A DNA stretch of 64,000 nt from Euglena gracilis. Lineage: Eukaryota; Euglenida; Euglenophyceae; Euglenales. A program made the translations under genes and the position numbers. Positions within the stretch are counted from its first letter, which is position 1. Each line of letters begins with the position of its first letter. The notes under the pieces are model-generated. The model made no database searches and was not told the DNA's origin. It worked only from the letters and a program-made list of their open reading frames with translations. The stretch spans positions 25,239,672 through 25,303,671 of the forward strand of contig CP154956.1 in the NCBI GenBank assembly GCA_039621445.1. The letters run 5' to 3'. This document shows, in pieces, positions 1 to 11,059 of the stretch.

Positions 1-35
1 CCGACCCACCCCTTGGGGGACCAGGGGACCCACTC

Positions 36-291
36 ATGCTTGTGCTTACCAACCGGGGGGGGGGGTGCTATAGGGTGCCTGCCCCTAGCAGGCACACCCC
101 CCCCCAGGGGGGGATAGGGGTCCGGGGGGACCCAGAAAATTTTCATGGAAAATGGCCTTTTCTGGGCCCCCGGCGCCTTTGGCGCCGGGGTCGGAGGGGG
201 GTGCCTGCTAGGGGTCGGATCGGGTGCTATGGGGTGCCTGCCCCTAGCACCCCCCCCCCTGTGGGGGAGGCACCCAACTAAGCACAAGCCT
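36..291. mobile_element. Foldback (MITE-like) element with 10-bp target duplication
   Basis: Imperfect terminal inverted repeats face each other: GCTTGTGCTTA near the left end and TAAGCACAAGC near the right end. The flanks carry the identical 10-mer GGACCCACTC at 26-35 and 292-301, as expected of a target-site duplication. Inside are nested hairpins, for example GTGCCTGC/GCAGGCAC, plus G/C runs and a GGCGCC-TTT-GGCGCC palindrome at 174-188. There is no coding capacity. A 9- to 10-bp duplication would suit a Mutator-like element, but the family is not identified. Confidence 0.6.
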
Positions 292-376
292 GGACCCACT
301 CAAAATGGCCAAAAATCGGGAAAAAGGCTGAAAATAGCGCCCTGTTCAAATTTTTTCGGCGCTTGGCGCTGAAGAG

Positions 377-730
377 TAAACCCTCCCCCCAAATAATACC
401 CCCCCCCTTGGGTCCGACTTCGGCCGCCGAAATAATACCCCCATTTCGGGCCGAAAGCCCGGATTTTTACCTGAAAATGTGGGTAAAAATCACAATCTCT
501 GACAACAAATTACGAAAAAAAATTTTCTGGCTCATCTGATCTCCAAAAAATGGTTAATTTCACAAGAAGGTGCAAAAAGTGCCCCCAAAGGGGGGTTTTG
601 GGTGCTTTTTTGGGGTTTACGGGACTTTGAAAAATTTCGAAAATTTTGGAAAAATAAACCCCCCCATCGGGCCGGGACTTCGGGCGAAAAAATAATACCC
701 CAGGGGGTGTTATTTGGGGGGGGGGGGGTA
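377..730. mobile_element. Foldback element with C/G-run ends
   Basis: The left end reads CTCCCCCCAAATAATAC followed by C-runs, and the right end reads GTGTTATTTGGGGGG, so the ends are inverted copies. The AAATAATACCCC motif recurs inside at about 430 and 690, next to TTCGGGC-type hairpins. The architecture (C-run plus a short AT-rich word) matches the TA-flanked elements elsewhere in the window, but these termini are less exact. Confidence 0.45.
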
Positions 731-1860
731 GATCCCTCCTGGGGGGGGGGGGGGCTCGGCCAGACCCAACCACCCTCCCCCCCGGGGTCCAAGACTAAAA
801 AAAACGGTGGGCACGGGAGGCGTGCCATGGACACACCATGTCATGTACACTGTGCAATAAAGAAAATGGCATCTTGAGAGCAGGAAAAGCGTGATTGACA
901 CGGTGCGTGTCATGGACAAACCATGTCAAGGACGGGGGGAATGTGGTGACCCCAGGGGAGGGGGGGGCACTTTTTCCCGGGCCCAAACCCACCCACCAGC
1001 ATTTTTCAAAAACTCACCCACCCACGACCCCGGGGGGGGGGGGGTCAACCACCCACTCACCCACTGAAAACCCAGCCAAAATCGTCCAAAAACGCTGAAA
1101 GGATTTTCTGGCCTGGGCAAACCTGACCCATGGTGCACCCCCCGGGGGGCCCCGTGCCCCAACCCACTCACCCACTCTCAAAAACCCACCCCCCCCCCTC
1201 CAGGGGGGAGGGGCAGGCTTGTATGGGAATCTCGGAGGGGGGAGGGGGACCCCCTTCCAAAACTGGGGGGGGGACCCCCCTCCTGCCTCCAGATTTTGGT
1301 CGCCGGAGTGCAAAATTTCATATTGAGCCCCAAGAGGGTCCTAAAATACTCTCACAGGTGTTAATTGAATCTGTGGGCTGGACCCCAGGTGTTTCCAAGC
1401 TGGGCCTGGCTGGGCCGAAACCAGACAATTCCCCAAAAAAATGACCTGCAAAAGACATCTGGAAAACAATGAGCATGTAGCAACCCCCCCCCCAAACAAA
1501 AGCGCCATTGTGGTCATTTTCGAAAGCTTTCTTCAAAAAAATTTTCGACACGTCGCAGCGAAAATTTTTTCAGCAAAAAGGGAATGGCTAGCTGGGATTG
1601 CACCCCCCCAGAGAGTACTGCTGCAAATGAGCTGGGCCAAAATCGGGGCTGGCAGCCCCCTCCCCTCCCCAAAGGCAACCAGATGCACCACAATTCACCA
1701 TATATACAAATCAAAGTTCTGCAAAACAAAGGAACATGAAACACGCACGGTGTGGCAAGTGACGTGCAAAAAAATTGCGAAAAAAATTATTTGCATCAAA
1801 TTATTATTAAACGAAAAACAAAAAAATTGAATTTCAAATTTCAAATTTCAATTTACGAAA
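731..1860. other. Low-complexity G/C-run region, no gene seen
   Basis: Contains G- and C-runs, direct repeats of the type CAACCCACTCACCCACT (about 1040-1175), and a degenerate pair built on CATGGACA(C/A)ACCATGTCA (about 826-925). It ends in an A/T-rich stretch with repeated ATTTCAAATTTC words (1828-1860). No reading frame has convincing coding character. Confidence 0.5.
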
Positions 1861-2953
1861 TTTGAAAAAGGAAGTGTTTTGAAAAAGCCTCACTCCCCCC
1901 AAGGGTGCAATCCACCCCCATTGTGGCATTGACTGGCCTTTCTGTGTGTTGGCTGCAAATCAAGCAGCCAAAAAATAAAGTTTGGGAGTCCCTGTATGAT
2001 CTTGGTCCAGTAAAAGCCGGAACCGGACCCCTGACGACTGGGCACCGTAGATGGAACCAGTCTAGACCAGAACCAGTCCGTTTGCTGCACACCAGTCAGT
2101 GGCATTTCCTCCCCCACAAAAATCAGAAACTAATGCGAAGCGGAAAGCTACTTAAAGAACACATGCTGGTCCCATGTTTCACCTACCTACGCATGCGCCA
2201 GTGTGTGGCTTATTAGGTTGATCAGAAAAACTCTCAACAGTTGACAAAAAGCCTGCCCGTCGAGTATCCTGTCCTTGGAGCAGCAGATTGACTTGATGGT
2301 CGAGAAGCTGCGGATGCAGCAGATGTATACAGATTCTGTGCTGCGGGGATTCCATAACTGTGAGCAGGGAGCGGTGGTGTCGTCGTCACAGCCAGGAAAA
2401 TAGCTACGCTGACTCCAAATAATGAAATTTCTTGGGCCATAAAATCAAAAATGCCAAAATTGTGATAGAAAGCTCGGTCTCAGGGACGCAAAAAGCAATT
2501 GATGGATTATTTCTCCGCTCCTCAGAAAGAAAGTTCTCACTGGGCATATGCTCTATGACTTGGGGGGGTCAGGGATGAGGTTTGGTGGAAAAAATGCAAA
2601 TAAATGCAAAAAAAAGGCACTTTCAAAAAAATGCTGCAGAAAATTGATGTTGCGAACATTAAAATTTCTGCCGGAGGGGACTGAAAATTCTTCAAAACCC
2701 TCAATTGGCTCCCCCCCATTTTGCAACGTTGAGCCTTCACTCAATTCTTTCCAACAAAAAAATGTCCAAAAGCATGATTTCTGAAAAAAATTTGGGACCG
2801 TGTGTTCTCCCATTGCCTTCTGAGCCATTTGGGGAATTGACGGAACTCATTGCACCTTCAATTTCAAGTTCATGCGGAGAAAATGCGGAAAGACAAAAAA
2901 CTGCGGGATAATTGTGGAAATGGCAGGGAAAATGCAGATATCCCCCCTGTAAC
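1861..2953. other. Mixed-composition intergenic DNA
   Basis: Composition is more balanced than in neighbouring blocks. Short open frames exist on both strands around 2234-2440, but none has a usable splice or start context. No repeats, RNA genes or recognisable protein families were seen. Confidence 0.4.
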
Positions 2954-3357
2954 TACCCCCCCCCCCTTTATTTGAGCACACCCAGGGGCCAATGGACCCC
3001 CCAAATGCTCAAATAAGGGGAGGGTCAAATAAGGGGGGGGGGGGTCAAAATTCCTTTAGAAAAAGGGCAAAAAAAAAATCGGCGCCTTCGGCGCATAAAA
3101 AAAAATTTTCCCCAGACCCAAATGCTCAGTTAAGGGGGGGGTCAAATAAAGGGGGGGGGTACCACCCCCCCCCTTTATTTGAGCACACCCAGGGGCCAAC
3201 AGACCCCCCAAATGCTCAAATAAGGGGGGGGGGGTCAAAAATTCCTTTAGAAAGAGGGCAAAAAAAAATTTCGGCGCCTTCGGCGCATGAAAAAAAGTTT
3301 CCCCAGACCCAAATGCTCAATTAAGGGGGGGGGTCAAATAAAGGGGGGGGGGTGGTA
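2954..3357. mobile_element. Tandem dimer of a TA-flanked C/G-run foldback
   Basis: Two ~200-bp units share a middle TA at 3160-3161 and end with TA at 2954-2955 and 3356-3357. Each unit starts with a C-run then TTTATTTGAGCA, and ends with TCAAATAAA then a G-run and TGGTA or TA, so each folds back on itself. Each centre holds a GGCGCCTTCGGCGC hairpin in an A-rich context. The internal word AAATGCTCAAATAAGG is repeated and inverted. The units are clearly homologous but differ by small substitutions, so this is a real tandem dimer. It is probably non-autonomous. Confidence 0.6.
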
Positions 3358-4767
3358 TTCCCCCACATGTGATTGAATGGCAGCGTCTGCTTCATGCTGA
3401 AGACCAGGCCAGATGTTGGAAATAGCTTTTATCATGCACACCCCTCTTTTGTCCGATTTCTTTTAAACCCCGGTGGAAGGGATTCATTTTGGTGTCCAGA
3501 AAATTCTTCAGTGAAATAAATGCCAACAAATGAAAAGGTGCCAATTGTACATCTCTTTAAAAACACGGGGGGGGGGTTGCTGGGCTAGGGCTAGAAATTT
3601 GGGCTGGCTATAAATTTGAGCTGGCCAGCTGGCCCTCCTCCAGGGGACCCCAGATGGACCTGAGCTGGGCCAAGCTAAGCCGAAATCGGACAATTGCCCG
3701 AAAAATGACCTGCAAAACACAGTTTTGAAAAAAAATGAACAACTGACTAAAAAACACTTCAAAATGCAGGGAGGGTGATTGATATTGGAGGCCTTCGGAT
3801 TGCAGGAAAATTGCGGAAATTGTGGTTTTGGGAACCAATGCACTTCTGCCGTAGGGGACTTTGAAACAAATTTGTTCATATTGGAACATAGATGTCAGTT
3901 TTGAACCATTATTCACATTTTTTTCAACAAAAAGGACAAAAAACGTTGTTTTTTTTTGTAATTTTGGAAGATGCTGATTTTGGAAATATGGAAACTCTTG
4001 GGTGAAAATCCAGGAAAAAATGGCAAAAAAAATGCCGAAGACTTTGGTATCAGGAAAAATCTGGTCCAAATTTTTCTTCAGTCCTTATTCTTATTATGTC
4101 CAAATTATTTTCTCAAGCAGAAATTGGGGGGGGGACCGTGGAGGAAAATTTAAAATTTTGCCAGATTTTGCCAAAGCACAAAATGAGCCTTAAAAATGTG
4201 AGATCATAGCAATAGGTACTCTGCATCCCCCGTTGGGTCTGGTAAAAAAAAAGCGTGGATATCACTTGGTTTTCAGTCCCCATTATTGCAGGTCCAATTT
4301 TTTGGCACTTGTGTGGAAAATAAATGATGAAATGATGGCAAAAAGTGCTTTGAAAAAAATATCACAGTCCGATGAGGTTCTTGTGTGTTCTTCATGGGTG
4401 TCCCCCCCCCTTCTGCCTGCCCAAGGCACCCTGCAGGGGAGGGCGTTTTTTCGTAAATTAAGAGAACTTCTCGGAATTCCATTTGCAGTTTTGATTTTGT
4501 CATCGCCCCTGGACAGCGGTGGGTCCTTGAGATGTCTTCTGCAAATCCCTGCTCAAAGGAAGCAAACAAAGGTATTGACGGATCATAAGGCTGCAAACTG
4601 TAGCAGATGGAATTGATTGTAAACCCCGGAAACATGAGAGTAAAAACGATTTGGGAAAGGACCAGGCCTTCCAAAGCGACACCCCGCAAAGATCAGTTGC
4701 AATGGAATTGAAATAAACGCACATTTCAAAAAGTTTCACTGAAAAGAACAACTGCACATGCAACAGC

Positions 4768-4798
<31 letters not shown>

Positions 4799-5201
4799 TT
4801 CCATTTTCCATTTTCTTCCGTAAAGTTCTGTAAAAGTCCACCTTTCATTTCCATGGACAACAAGTGTCCGTGCTTGGATTGTCAGTGGGCTTTGGGACGA
4901 AAATTTGAAGGGACAAAACTTGTGGCAAATGGACGTTTTTCTGTTACACTTAACGCCTGAGTTTTTTCGCACTTCACACTGAATATTTTTGCACTTCCAG
5001 TCTTTTTTTTTTGCACTTTACTTCAAAATATTTGCACCTTATCCCATAAATATTTGCCTCCGTTCCGAAAATTTTTGCATTTGGATCGGATGTTTTGCTT
5101 TGCACATTTCCCCTTTGAATCTTCAATTGGCATGGATCTTTTTCCATTGCACTTTTTTTTCATTGTGCCATAATAAAATGACGGAGGGCGGCTCATTGCG
5201 G
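3358..5201. other. Intergenic DNA with no recognisable gene
   Basis: Balanced composition with A- and T-runs. Longer open frames on both strands overlap each other (about 4233-4689 and 3608-4069) and show no family I recognise; a decayed gene cannot be excluded. A G-run lies at about 4125-4133. Confidence 0.4.
4772..4798. repeat. (GA)n microsatellite
   Basis: About 13 uninterrupted GA dinucleotides. Confidence 0.95.
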
Positions 5202-6437
5202 GAAATTGGTGATGGACTTTTTGGTGGTCGGTACCGACTAGTCGGTAGCGACTAGTCGGTACCGACTGTTGGTGATGGCCTACCGACCATTGGTGGTCGG
5301 GCCGACTAGTCGGCCCGACCACCAATTTTAAGTCCACCCCCCCCCCTCCAAAAAAGTTTTTAAGCCCCCCCCCCTCCAAAAAAAATCATTGAAATATGAA
5401 GGAAAATGACTCGAAACCCACCCAAATGCCTTCAGAAACCCCCATTCGGGGGTCCATTTGCCAAAAAAATTGGGTAATATGTTCTTTTTGCGCCAGTTCT
5501 GTGAAAGTTGTCTTTGTCCAGGAGTCCAGTGGGAGGGGTGGGGTTCCGGTGGGGGGGGCGAACCCCCCCCCGGAGGAGGCCGTAGTAGGAGGGCCAAATC
5601 GTGCTCCCGAAGGAACCCCGATATGCGAACTACGCGCACCGTAAACAAAACAGTCCTAAGGCGCCTTCGGCGCCCTTGGTCGTCTAGCGGGGGGGGGCTG
5701 CCCCCCCCGCACCCCCCACTGCCTCCAATAACAAATTCCCCTCCGTAGCCTAACCGACCCACTGCCAGGCGCGCATGTAATGCCACGCGCACCGTAAACA
5801 AAACAGTCCTAAGGCGCCTTCGGCGCCCTTTGTCGTCTAGCGGGGGGGGGCTGCCGCCCCCCCCACCCCCCCCCCCCCGCCTCCAATAACAAAATCCCTT
5901 CCGGGGGGTAACCGACCCAGGGCTAGGCGCGCATGTAATGCCACGCGCACCGTAAACAAAACAGTCCTAAGGCGCCTTCGGCGCCCTTGGTCGTCTAGCG
6001 GGGGGGGGGGGGGGGGCGCCGCCGCCCCACCCCCCCCCCGCAACCCCCCCCCGCCCTCATACAAAATCCCCTTGTGTGTGCAAGGCAAGGAAGGCCGAAT
6101 CGTGCTCCTTATCTCCTGGACAAAGACAACTTTCACAGAACTGGCGCAAAAAGAAGATATTACCCAAAATTTTTTGCAGATGGACCCCCGAATGGGGGTT
6201 TCTGAAGGCATTTGGGTGGGTTTCGAGTCATTTTCCTTCATATTTGAAAGAATTTTTTTTGGAGGGGGGGGGCTTAAAAACTTTTTTAGAGGGGGGGGGG
6301 TGGACTTAAAATTGGTGGTCGCTAGCGACCCTATCACCAATGGTCGGTACCGACTAGTCGCTAGAAAATGGTCGGTAGTGACCATGGTCGGTACCGACTA
6401 GTCGGTACCGACCACCAAAAAGTCCATCACCAATTTC
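5202..6437. mobile_element. 1.24-kb foldback element with ~320-bp inverted arms
   Basis: The outer ends are exact inverses (GAAATTGGTGATGGAC at the left, its complement at the right). The arms stay alignable for roughly 320 bp. From outside in, each arm carries arrays of the palindromes GGTACC, CGACTAGTCG and CGGGCCGA, then two C- or G-runs separated by a TTTTTAAG word, then a segment ending near a TTTGTCCAGGA word. The centre holds three direct repeats. No target duplication was recognised and no protein is encoded, so it depends on other elements if it was ever mobile. Confidence 0.65.
5638..6060 (+). repeat. Three direct repeats of ~155 bp inside the foldback
   Basis: Copies start at about 5638, 5791 and 5949 with ACCGTAAACAAAACAGTCCT, then GGCGCCTTCGGCGCC, GTCGTCTAGCG and a G-run. 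Periods are 153 and 158 bp; the third copy is truncated. Each copy has a perfect 6-bp-stem GGCGCC hairpin. Confidence 0.85.
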
Positions 6438-7825
6438 TCGCTCGGGGCCACGGAGGGCAACTTTTTTCGGAACAAGTGCAAATATTTCTGGGGCGCGCAA
6501 AATTTTTTAGACCCTTGGGCCAAATTTTTTGAGGGCACTGGGCAACAATTTTGACAGGTTGGGGCAAATGTTTTTGCCAGCCGTGAGCAAACATTTCAGA
6601 CGCATGGTGCGAAACTTAATGGGCCAGAATTCATTGCCTCAAAAATTTTGGCAATTTTTGGTGTTGTGGAAACTCCACAAGGATCGAGGAGAGGTAAGAC
6701 ACATGATGCAAGGGGGTGGTTGAGGGTAAAAAAACCCCACTTCGACGCCAAAGGTGCCGAAGGAAATTTTTTTGACCTGAAAAATGGGTAGGGCTAGGGG
6801 TGGGGTCGACCCAACATCTTGCCACGATAGGGCTCCGAGATTCTCATGAGGCCCCCATGTCCCCCTTGTACTGGTTCACATGGCGTTTTCAATGATCGTA
6901 AGAGCAAGGATGTGTCCGAGACAGAGGTTTGGTAAGTTGGCTGATAGACATTGGTGCTGTATGCTGGACCACCGGCACAAAACCAGAGGCCAGCTGGGGA
7001 GATTCTGTTTGTTCTCCCTGCATTACATTCTTTACCTGCACAACGGCGTTCACCCAAGCAGAGAGCAGAACAGCGTTCACTCCTGCGCAACTGCGATTAC
7101 CCATTGTGGAAACCTTGCCTTGAGAAGACAAAGAACAAGGACTTTTTTCCACTTCACTTGGGAGAATCTTCACTTGCTGAGCCTCTGGGTGGGCCGCAAA
7201 AGATTGTGTTGAACCTGAAAGGCTGCTGGAATATTGGTAGGGTTCACTTCGAGCACCCACGTAAGTTCTTTGTGGACCACCGTAACTCAAAAGCAGAGAG
7301 GTTCCTCAAATAGTTTGTGTGCACATGTGGGTGGAGAGAAGAATCTGGTATGGCATCAAGCAAGTGGGCATTGGCCATTTTTGCACCTTCCTCCTGTGTG
7401 TGCGAATGCAATGCCTAAAATCCACTGGGTGCTATGTCCCCCCCCCCCCCCCGATTTTTTCCCCCCCCCCCCCCCCCGATGTTGTCCCCCCCCCGATAAT
7501 GTCCCACACCTGCCCTGTGATGAAGCCAGGGTGTGTACAGCGTACAGCCTGCAGCGTCACCCTGATTTCCCCCTCTGAATAACCCCCCATTTTTTGGCCA
7601 ACTTTTTAACCTTGGCACCTCCAAAAAAAACAGCAGAACCCCCCCCCCCAATTTGGGACCCCAAAGGTCATGAATGAAAAGTGGCAAGCCTTAAAAAGAG
7701 GACAATATTCCTTGCTTGGCGGATGTGGGGTCCGGTTACCGGAGGCTCCGGTTGCCGGAGGCTCTGCGGGGGCTGTTGCCTGGGAGCCTCTGTGGAGGCC
7801 TCCGCGAAGGCTCCGTGGAGGGAAA
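6438..7825. other. Mixed region with possible isolated exons
   Basis: The segment 6880-7310 has non-repetitive composition and two strong plus-strand donor-like sites, GTAAGT at about 6931 and about 7261. The frame up to the second site is open from about 6951 and could be an exon, but the minus strand has an equally long open frame (6889-7290) and no family is recognised. C-runs fill about 7439-7495. GGAGGC/GCCTCC-type palindromes cluster at 7735-7822. Confidence 0.25.
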
Positions 7826-7833
7826 CAATTTTG

Positions 7834-8139
7834 GGTACTTGTCTGTTAGTCGATCCACGCCAAAACCACTCGATCCACACCTTTTCTCCCCCTATGCTTT
7901 GATGACGTCATAATACACAGATGATGTTGACCGTATGACGTCATTCCTGGGTCACACACTCATGTATGACGTCACACGGTCATCATTTTGCTTGATCATG
8001 ACGTCACATGGTCAAATTATGACGTCACACATCCTGTTTTGCACTGAAAATGGTCATTCCTATTGAATAGGCTGGAATAGGGTGTGGATCGACTAACAGA
8101 CTTGATGCACAGCCGTGGATCGACTAACAGACAAGTACC
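7834..8139. mobile_element. TIR element A (306 bp) with 8-bp target duplication
   Basis: The ends are perfect inverse copies starting GGTACTTGTCTGTTAGTCGA. They are flanked by the 8-mer CAATTTTG at 7826-7833 and 8140-8147. A second inverted copy of the ATCGACTAACAGAC word lies inside each end, so the TIR is compound. The interior is non-coding and holds a cluster of TGACGTCA sites. An 8-bp duplication fits hAT- or Merlin-like transposition; no transposase is present in the element. Confidence 0.78.
7903..8027. promoter_or_regulatory. Cluster of five TGACGTCA/TGACGTCAC sites
   Basis: TGACGTCA or TGACGTCAC occurs at about 7903, 7936, 7967, 7999 and 8020, roughly every 30 bp. This octamer is the classic palindromic CRE/ATF bZIP-binding site; whether this organism has a factor that reads it is unknown. 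The cluster fills the interior of TIR element A, so it could serve transposition or simply be a derived repeat. Confidence 0.4.
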
Positions 8140-8147
8140 CAATTTTG

Positions 8148-8869
8148 TAAACCGTGATTTGGCCCCAAAAATGGAAACCGATTGGGGGTTGCTCAAAAGG
8201 CACCTCCCCTTGCCCACAGACCGGGTCAACCCCCCCCCCCCCGGGGGGAACCTGCTATGGTCGGACAAGGTGCCCCCCAATGCGGGGCACTGTTGAAGGA
8301 ACCTCCTGTTCCCAGCATAAGAAGAAGCAGGTGGCGCCGATGTATAGGAATACGATGCAGTTGGATAATAAGACATCCTGACAACCTAGAGAAAGAGACG
8401 ACAGAATAGAAAGCAGCCTTCGGGGTGGGGTTTGCACCAAGGAAAAAACATTGTCCTCGGCAAAGTGCACCATCAGATCTGTGCAGATTCCTGGTGCCCC
8501 CCCCCCGTCCCCCTCTCATGCAGGTCAAAACTGGGAAAAATTTGGACAAAAAGCGGCAAAGATGCCGAAAGCAATCAATGGTGGCAAAAAGCGGCAAATA
8601 GTGGCGTAAAATCCGTCAAATGTGGGCAAAAATGGGTAAAAAAATAAGTTGGCAAAAAAGCAGCCAAAAGTGGCCCAAAGCAACCCAAAAAAAGTGGCCA
8701 AAAGTGAACAAAAGTGCCAAAAGAGGCCTAAAATGGCCAAAAATGGCAAAAGGTGGCCAAAAATAGCCAGTGACACTCAGTCATGCTCAATCAGGACCAG
8801 TCATGGAACCCCACACACAGACCTATGGGGTCCTTAAAGCCAGTCACACCCAGTCACGCCCAATCATTT
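8148..8869. repeat. Degenerate A/G-rich and CAGTCA-type repeats
   Basis: From about 8524 to 8770 the sequence is a degenerate repeat of words such as AAAAGTGGCCAAAA and GGCAAAAAGCGGCAAA. From about 8770 to 8866 a CAGTCA(C/T)(A/G)C(C/T)CA(A/G)TCA word is repeated. The part before 8524 has no gene or repeat that I recognise. Confidence 0.5.
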
Positions 8870-8877
8870 CATTGGTG

Positions 8878-9767
8878 GGTACTTGTCTGTTAGTCGATCC
8901 ACGGCAGTGCATCAAGTCTGTTAGTCGATCCACACCTATTTTTTTGCCCTCTTTGGGTCACTGATGGACAGGGAAAGCACAAAAAAGGGTCAGAAGATAC
9001 GGCTGTTGTGTCGGCACAGGGTCTAGAGAGTTAGGGTTGGGTTTAGGGTTAGGGTCAGGGTCAGGGTTAGGGTTAGGGCTGGGGCTAGGTTAGGGCTTCG
9101 TGACCCTAACCCTAACCCTATCCTGAACCGTATTTTTGGCCTATTTTCGGTCACTGATGGACAGGGAAAGCACAAAAAAAGGGTCAGAAGATGCGGCTGG
9201 TGTTGGCACAGGGTCTAGATAGTTAGGGTTCGGTTTAGGGCTAGCATCAGGGTTAGAGTTAGGGGTCAGCGTTAGGTTTAAGGTTAGGGCCAGGGCTAGG
9301 TTAGGGCTACGTGGCCCTAACCCTAACCCTAACCCTAACCCTAACCCTATTTTTGGTCTACTTTGGGTCACTGATGGACGGGGAAAGCACAACACAGGGT
9401 CAGAATACACGGCTGTTGTGTCGGCACAGTGTCTAGAGAGTCAGAAGATACGGCTGGTGTTGGCACAGTGTCTAGAGAGTAAGCGTTAGGGTCAGGGTTT
9501 AGGATTAGGGTTAGGTTTTTGGGTTTGGGTTGGTTAGGGTTACCTAAACCTTAACCCAACCCTAAACCCAAACTCAAACCCAGAACCCTAACCCTAAACC
9601 CTAACCCTGACTCTCTATACCCTGTGCCGACACCAGCCGTATCTTCTGACCCTGTTTTGTGCTTTCCCTGTCCATCAATGACCCAAAGTACATCAGTGAC
9701 CCAAAGTAGGCCAAAAATAGGTGTGGATCGACCTGTTTTGCCGTGGATCGACTAACAGACAAGTACC
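8878..9767. mobile_element. TIR element B (890 bp) with 8-bp target duplication
   Basis: Same terminal sequence as TIR element A (GGTACTTGTCTGTTAGTCGA and its inverse). It is flanked by CATTGGTG at 8870-8877 and 9768-9775, a perfect 8-bp target duplication. The interior holds three or four copies of a ~70-bp block with GGACAGGGAAAGCAC and TCGGCACAG, the last one inverted, separated by stretches of TTAGGG/CCCTAA-like repeats. It has no coding capacity. Two insertions with different 8-mers and the same ends establish a real family. Confidence 0.8.
9028..9610. repeat. Interstitial telomere-like repeats
   Basis: Blocks of TTAGGG and CCCTAA, the cleanest being about six tandem CCCTAA at 9314-9349, alternate with degenerate forms (TCAGGG, TTTAGGG) and change strand several times. 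They lie wholly inside TIR element B, so they travelled with a transposon and are not a chromosome end. Confidence 0.85.
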
Positions 9768-9775
9768 CATTGGTG

Positions 9776-10230
9776 CTTGGTGATGGTCTGTAACATGTCA
9801 AAGCGCATAATTGGCTGCCCGGACAAGGACCTCCAGCACTAACGAAGTGAGGTTTTAGGGTTTGCAATGAGAAGGGCTGGTGGAACCCTCAAGACGGGTC
9901 GATAAGGGGGGACAATGGGGGACGGAGGGGGGGGGGGGACACGTGTTTTGCGCATAGCCCGTCAAAAATTCTTTCAAGTTTTATTTCGACGGGTTGCACA
10001 AATAAACATGCACTCGGGTTTTCGATGGGTTAGCCCTCATCGCCTGGGAAATTTTTTTGAGCCCCCAATCGAGAAAGAGTCATGGAGAAAACAAATTTTT
10101 GGGAATGGGGGGATGTAAAGCACTTCATTCACTGACTTTTTGTCCAAAAGGCGGCGGTTTGAAACAGTTAAGTTTGCGCGATTTTCGGTAATCAACACCC
10201 CTTCCTGACACCCGCGAGCACAGCGCGTGC
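9776..10230. other. No gene seen
   Basis: Short G-runs (about 9905-9940) in otherwise balanced sequence. No convincing frame, repeat or RNA was found. Confidence 0.45.
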
Positions 10231-10372
10231 GAGCCGTGCCGAGCCGTGCCGAGCCGTGCCGAGCCGTGCCGAGCCGTGCCGAGCAGTGCCGAGCCGTGCC
10301 GAGTCGTGCCGAGCCGTGCGAGCCGTGCCGAGCCGTGCCGAGCCGTGCCGAGCCGTGCCGAGACGTGCCTTC
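10231..10372 (+). repeat. 10-bp minisatellite, unit GAGCCGTGCC
   Basis: About 14 units with a few substitutions (GAGCAGTGCC, GAGTCGTGCC, GAGACGTGCC) and one shortened unit near 10320. The long open frames across it on both strands are by-products of the period and composition, not evidence of a gene. Confidence 0.95.
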
Positions 10373-11059
10373 CTAATAGATATATATTTTGCAACCCGCC
10401 GTGTAAATATATATTTTTACATAGAACGCCCCACTGAGTCCCCTCGGGATGACGTGGAATGTATATTTCTGACCTACCGGAGCACCATGTACATAAAAGG
10501 TGCACGCCGGTTATATATTAAGAACTGCATCGTGCCTTCTATATTTTTAAACAACAAATTTTTTATTTCTCAAACTTGAAAAACATCGTTTCCCTTTACA
10601 TACATGTTGGTAGTTGATAGAATGGGCTTCCACAAGAAAGTTCAAGTTAAGGAACATCTTCTTGCACAAAAGGATGCCATGACGTTGCGGGCTGGCTCGC
10701 CGTATGACCCGTGTGACCCCTGGTACCCCCCCCCCCCCGTGACCTCGTGTAAGGGGGGGGTCGGCACACCCCTCCCCCCCCCCTCACCGACCCCCTCGCC
10801 ACGCCATTTTACCTCCCCCCCCCCTTTCCAGACCCCCTCGCCACGCCATGTCAGGCCCGCCAAAGAAAATTTTCTTGGCAAACCCCCGCGCACCCCTCCC
10901 CCCCCCATCCGGGACCCCCTCGCCACGCCAAAACCCCGGGGCATGAATTTTTCAAGACAAAAATGTTTTTTGTTTGACATAATCGCAGGCCCCTGGGGAA
11001 GTTTCAAGAACCAACGGCATTCAAGGACCAACGGCAAATAGGCAAAATTTCCTTTGTTG
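10373..11059. other. AT-rich then C-run DNA with an 18-bp repeated word
   Basis: TATATAT words occur at 10379-10530. From 10720 C-runs alternate with three copies of GACCCCCTCGCCACGCCA at about 10789, 10831 and 10913. A frame opening at 10604 is briefly protein-like but runs into the C-rich repeat, so no gene is called. Confidence 0.45.

Noticed and set aside
2245-2403. Short plus-strand coiled-coil-like exon
   Set aside because: An in-frame stop lies just inside the only nearby acceptor, and the opposite strand is also open.
9028-9610. Chromosome end
   Set aside because: The repeats change strand several times and lie inside a TIR element with target duplications.
10231-10372. Repetitive protein on either strand of the 10-bp minisatellite
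   Set aside because: A 10-bp period rotates the frame, so open frames follow automatically from the lack of stop-forming words.
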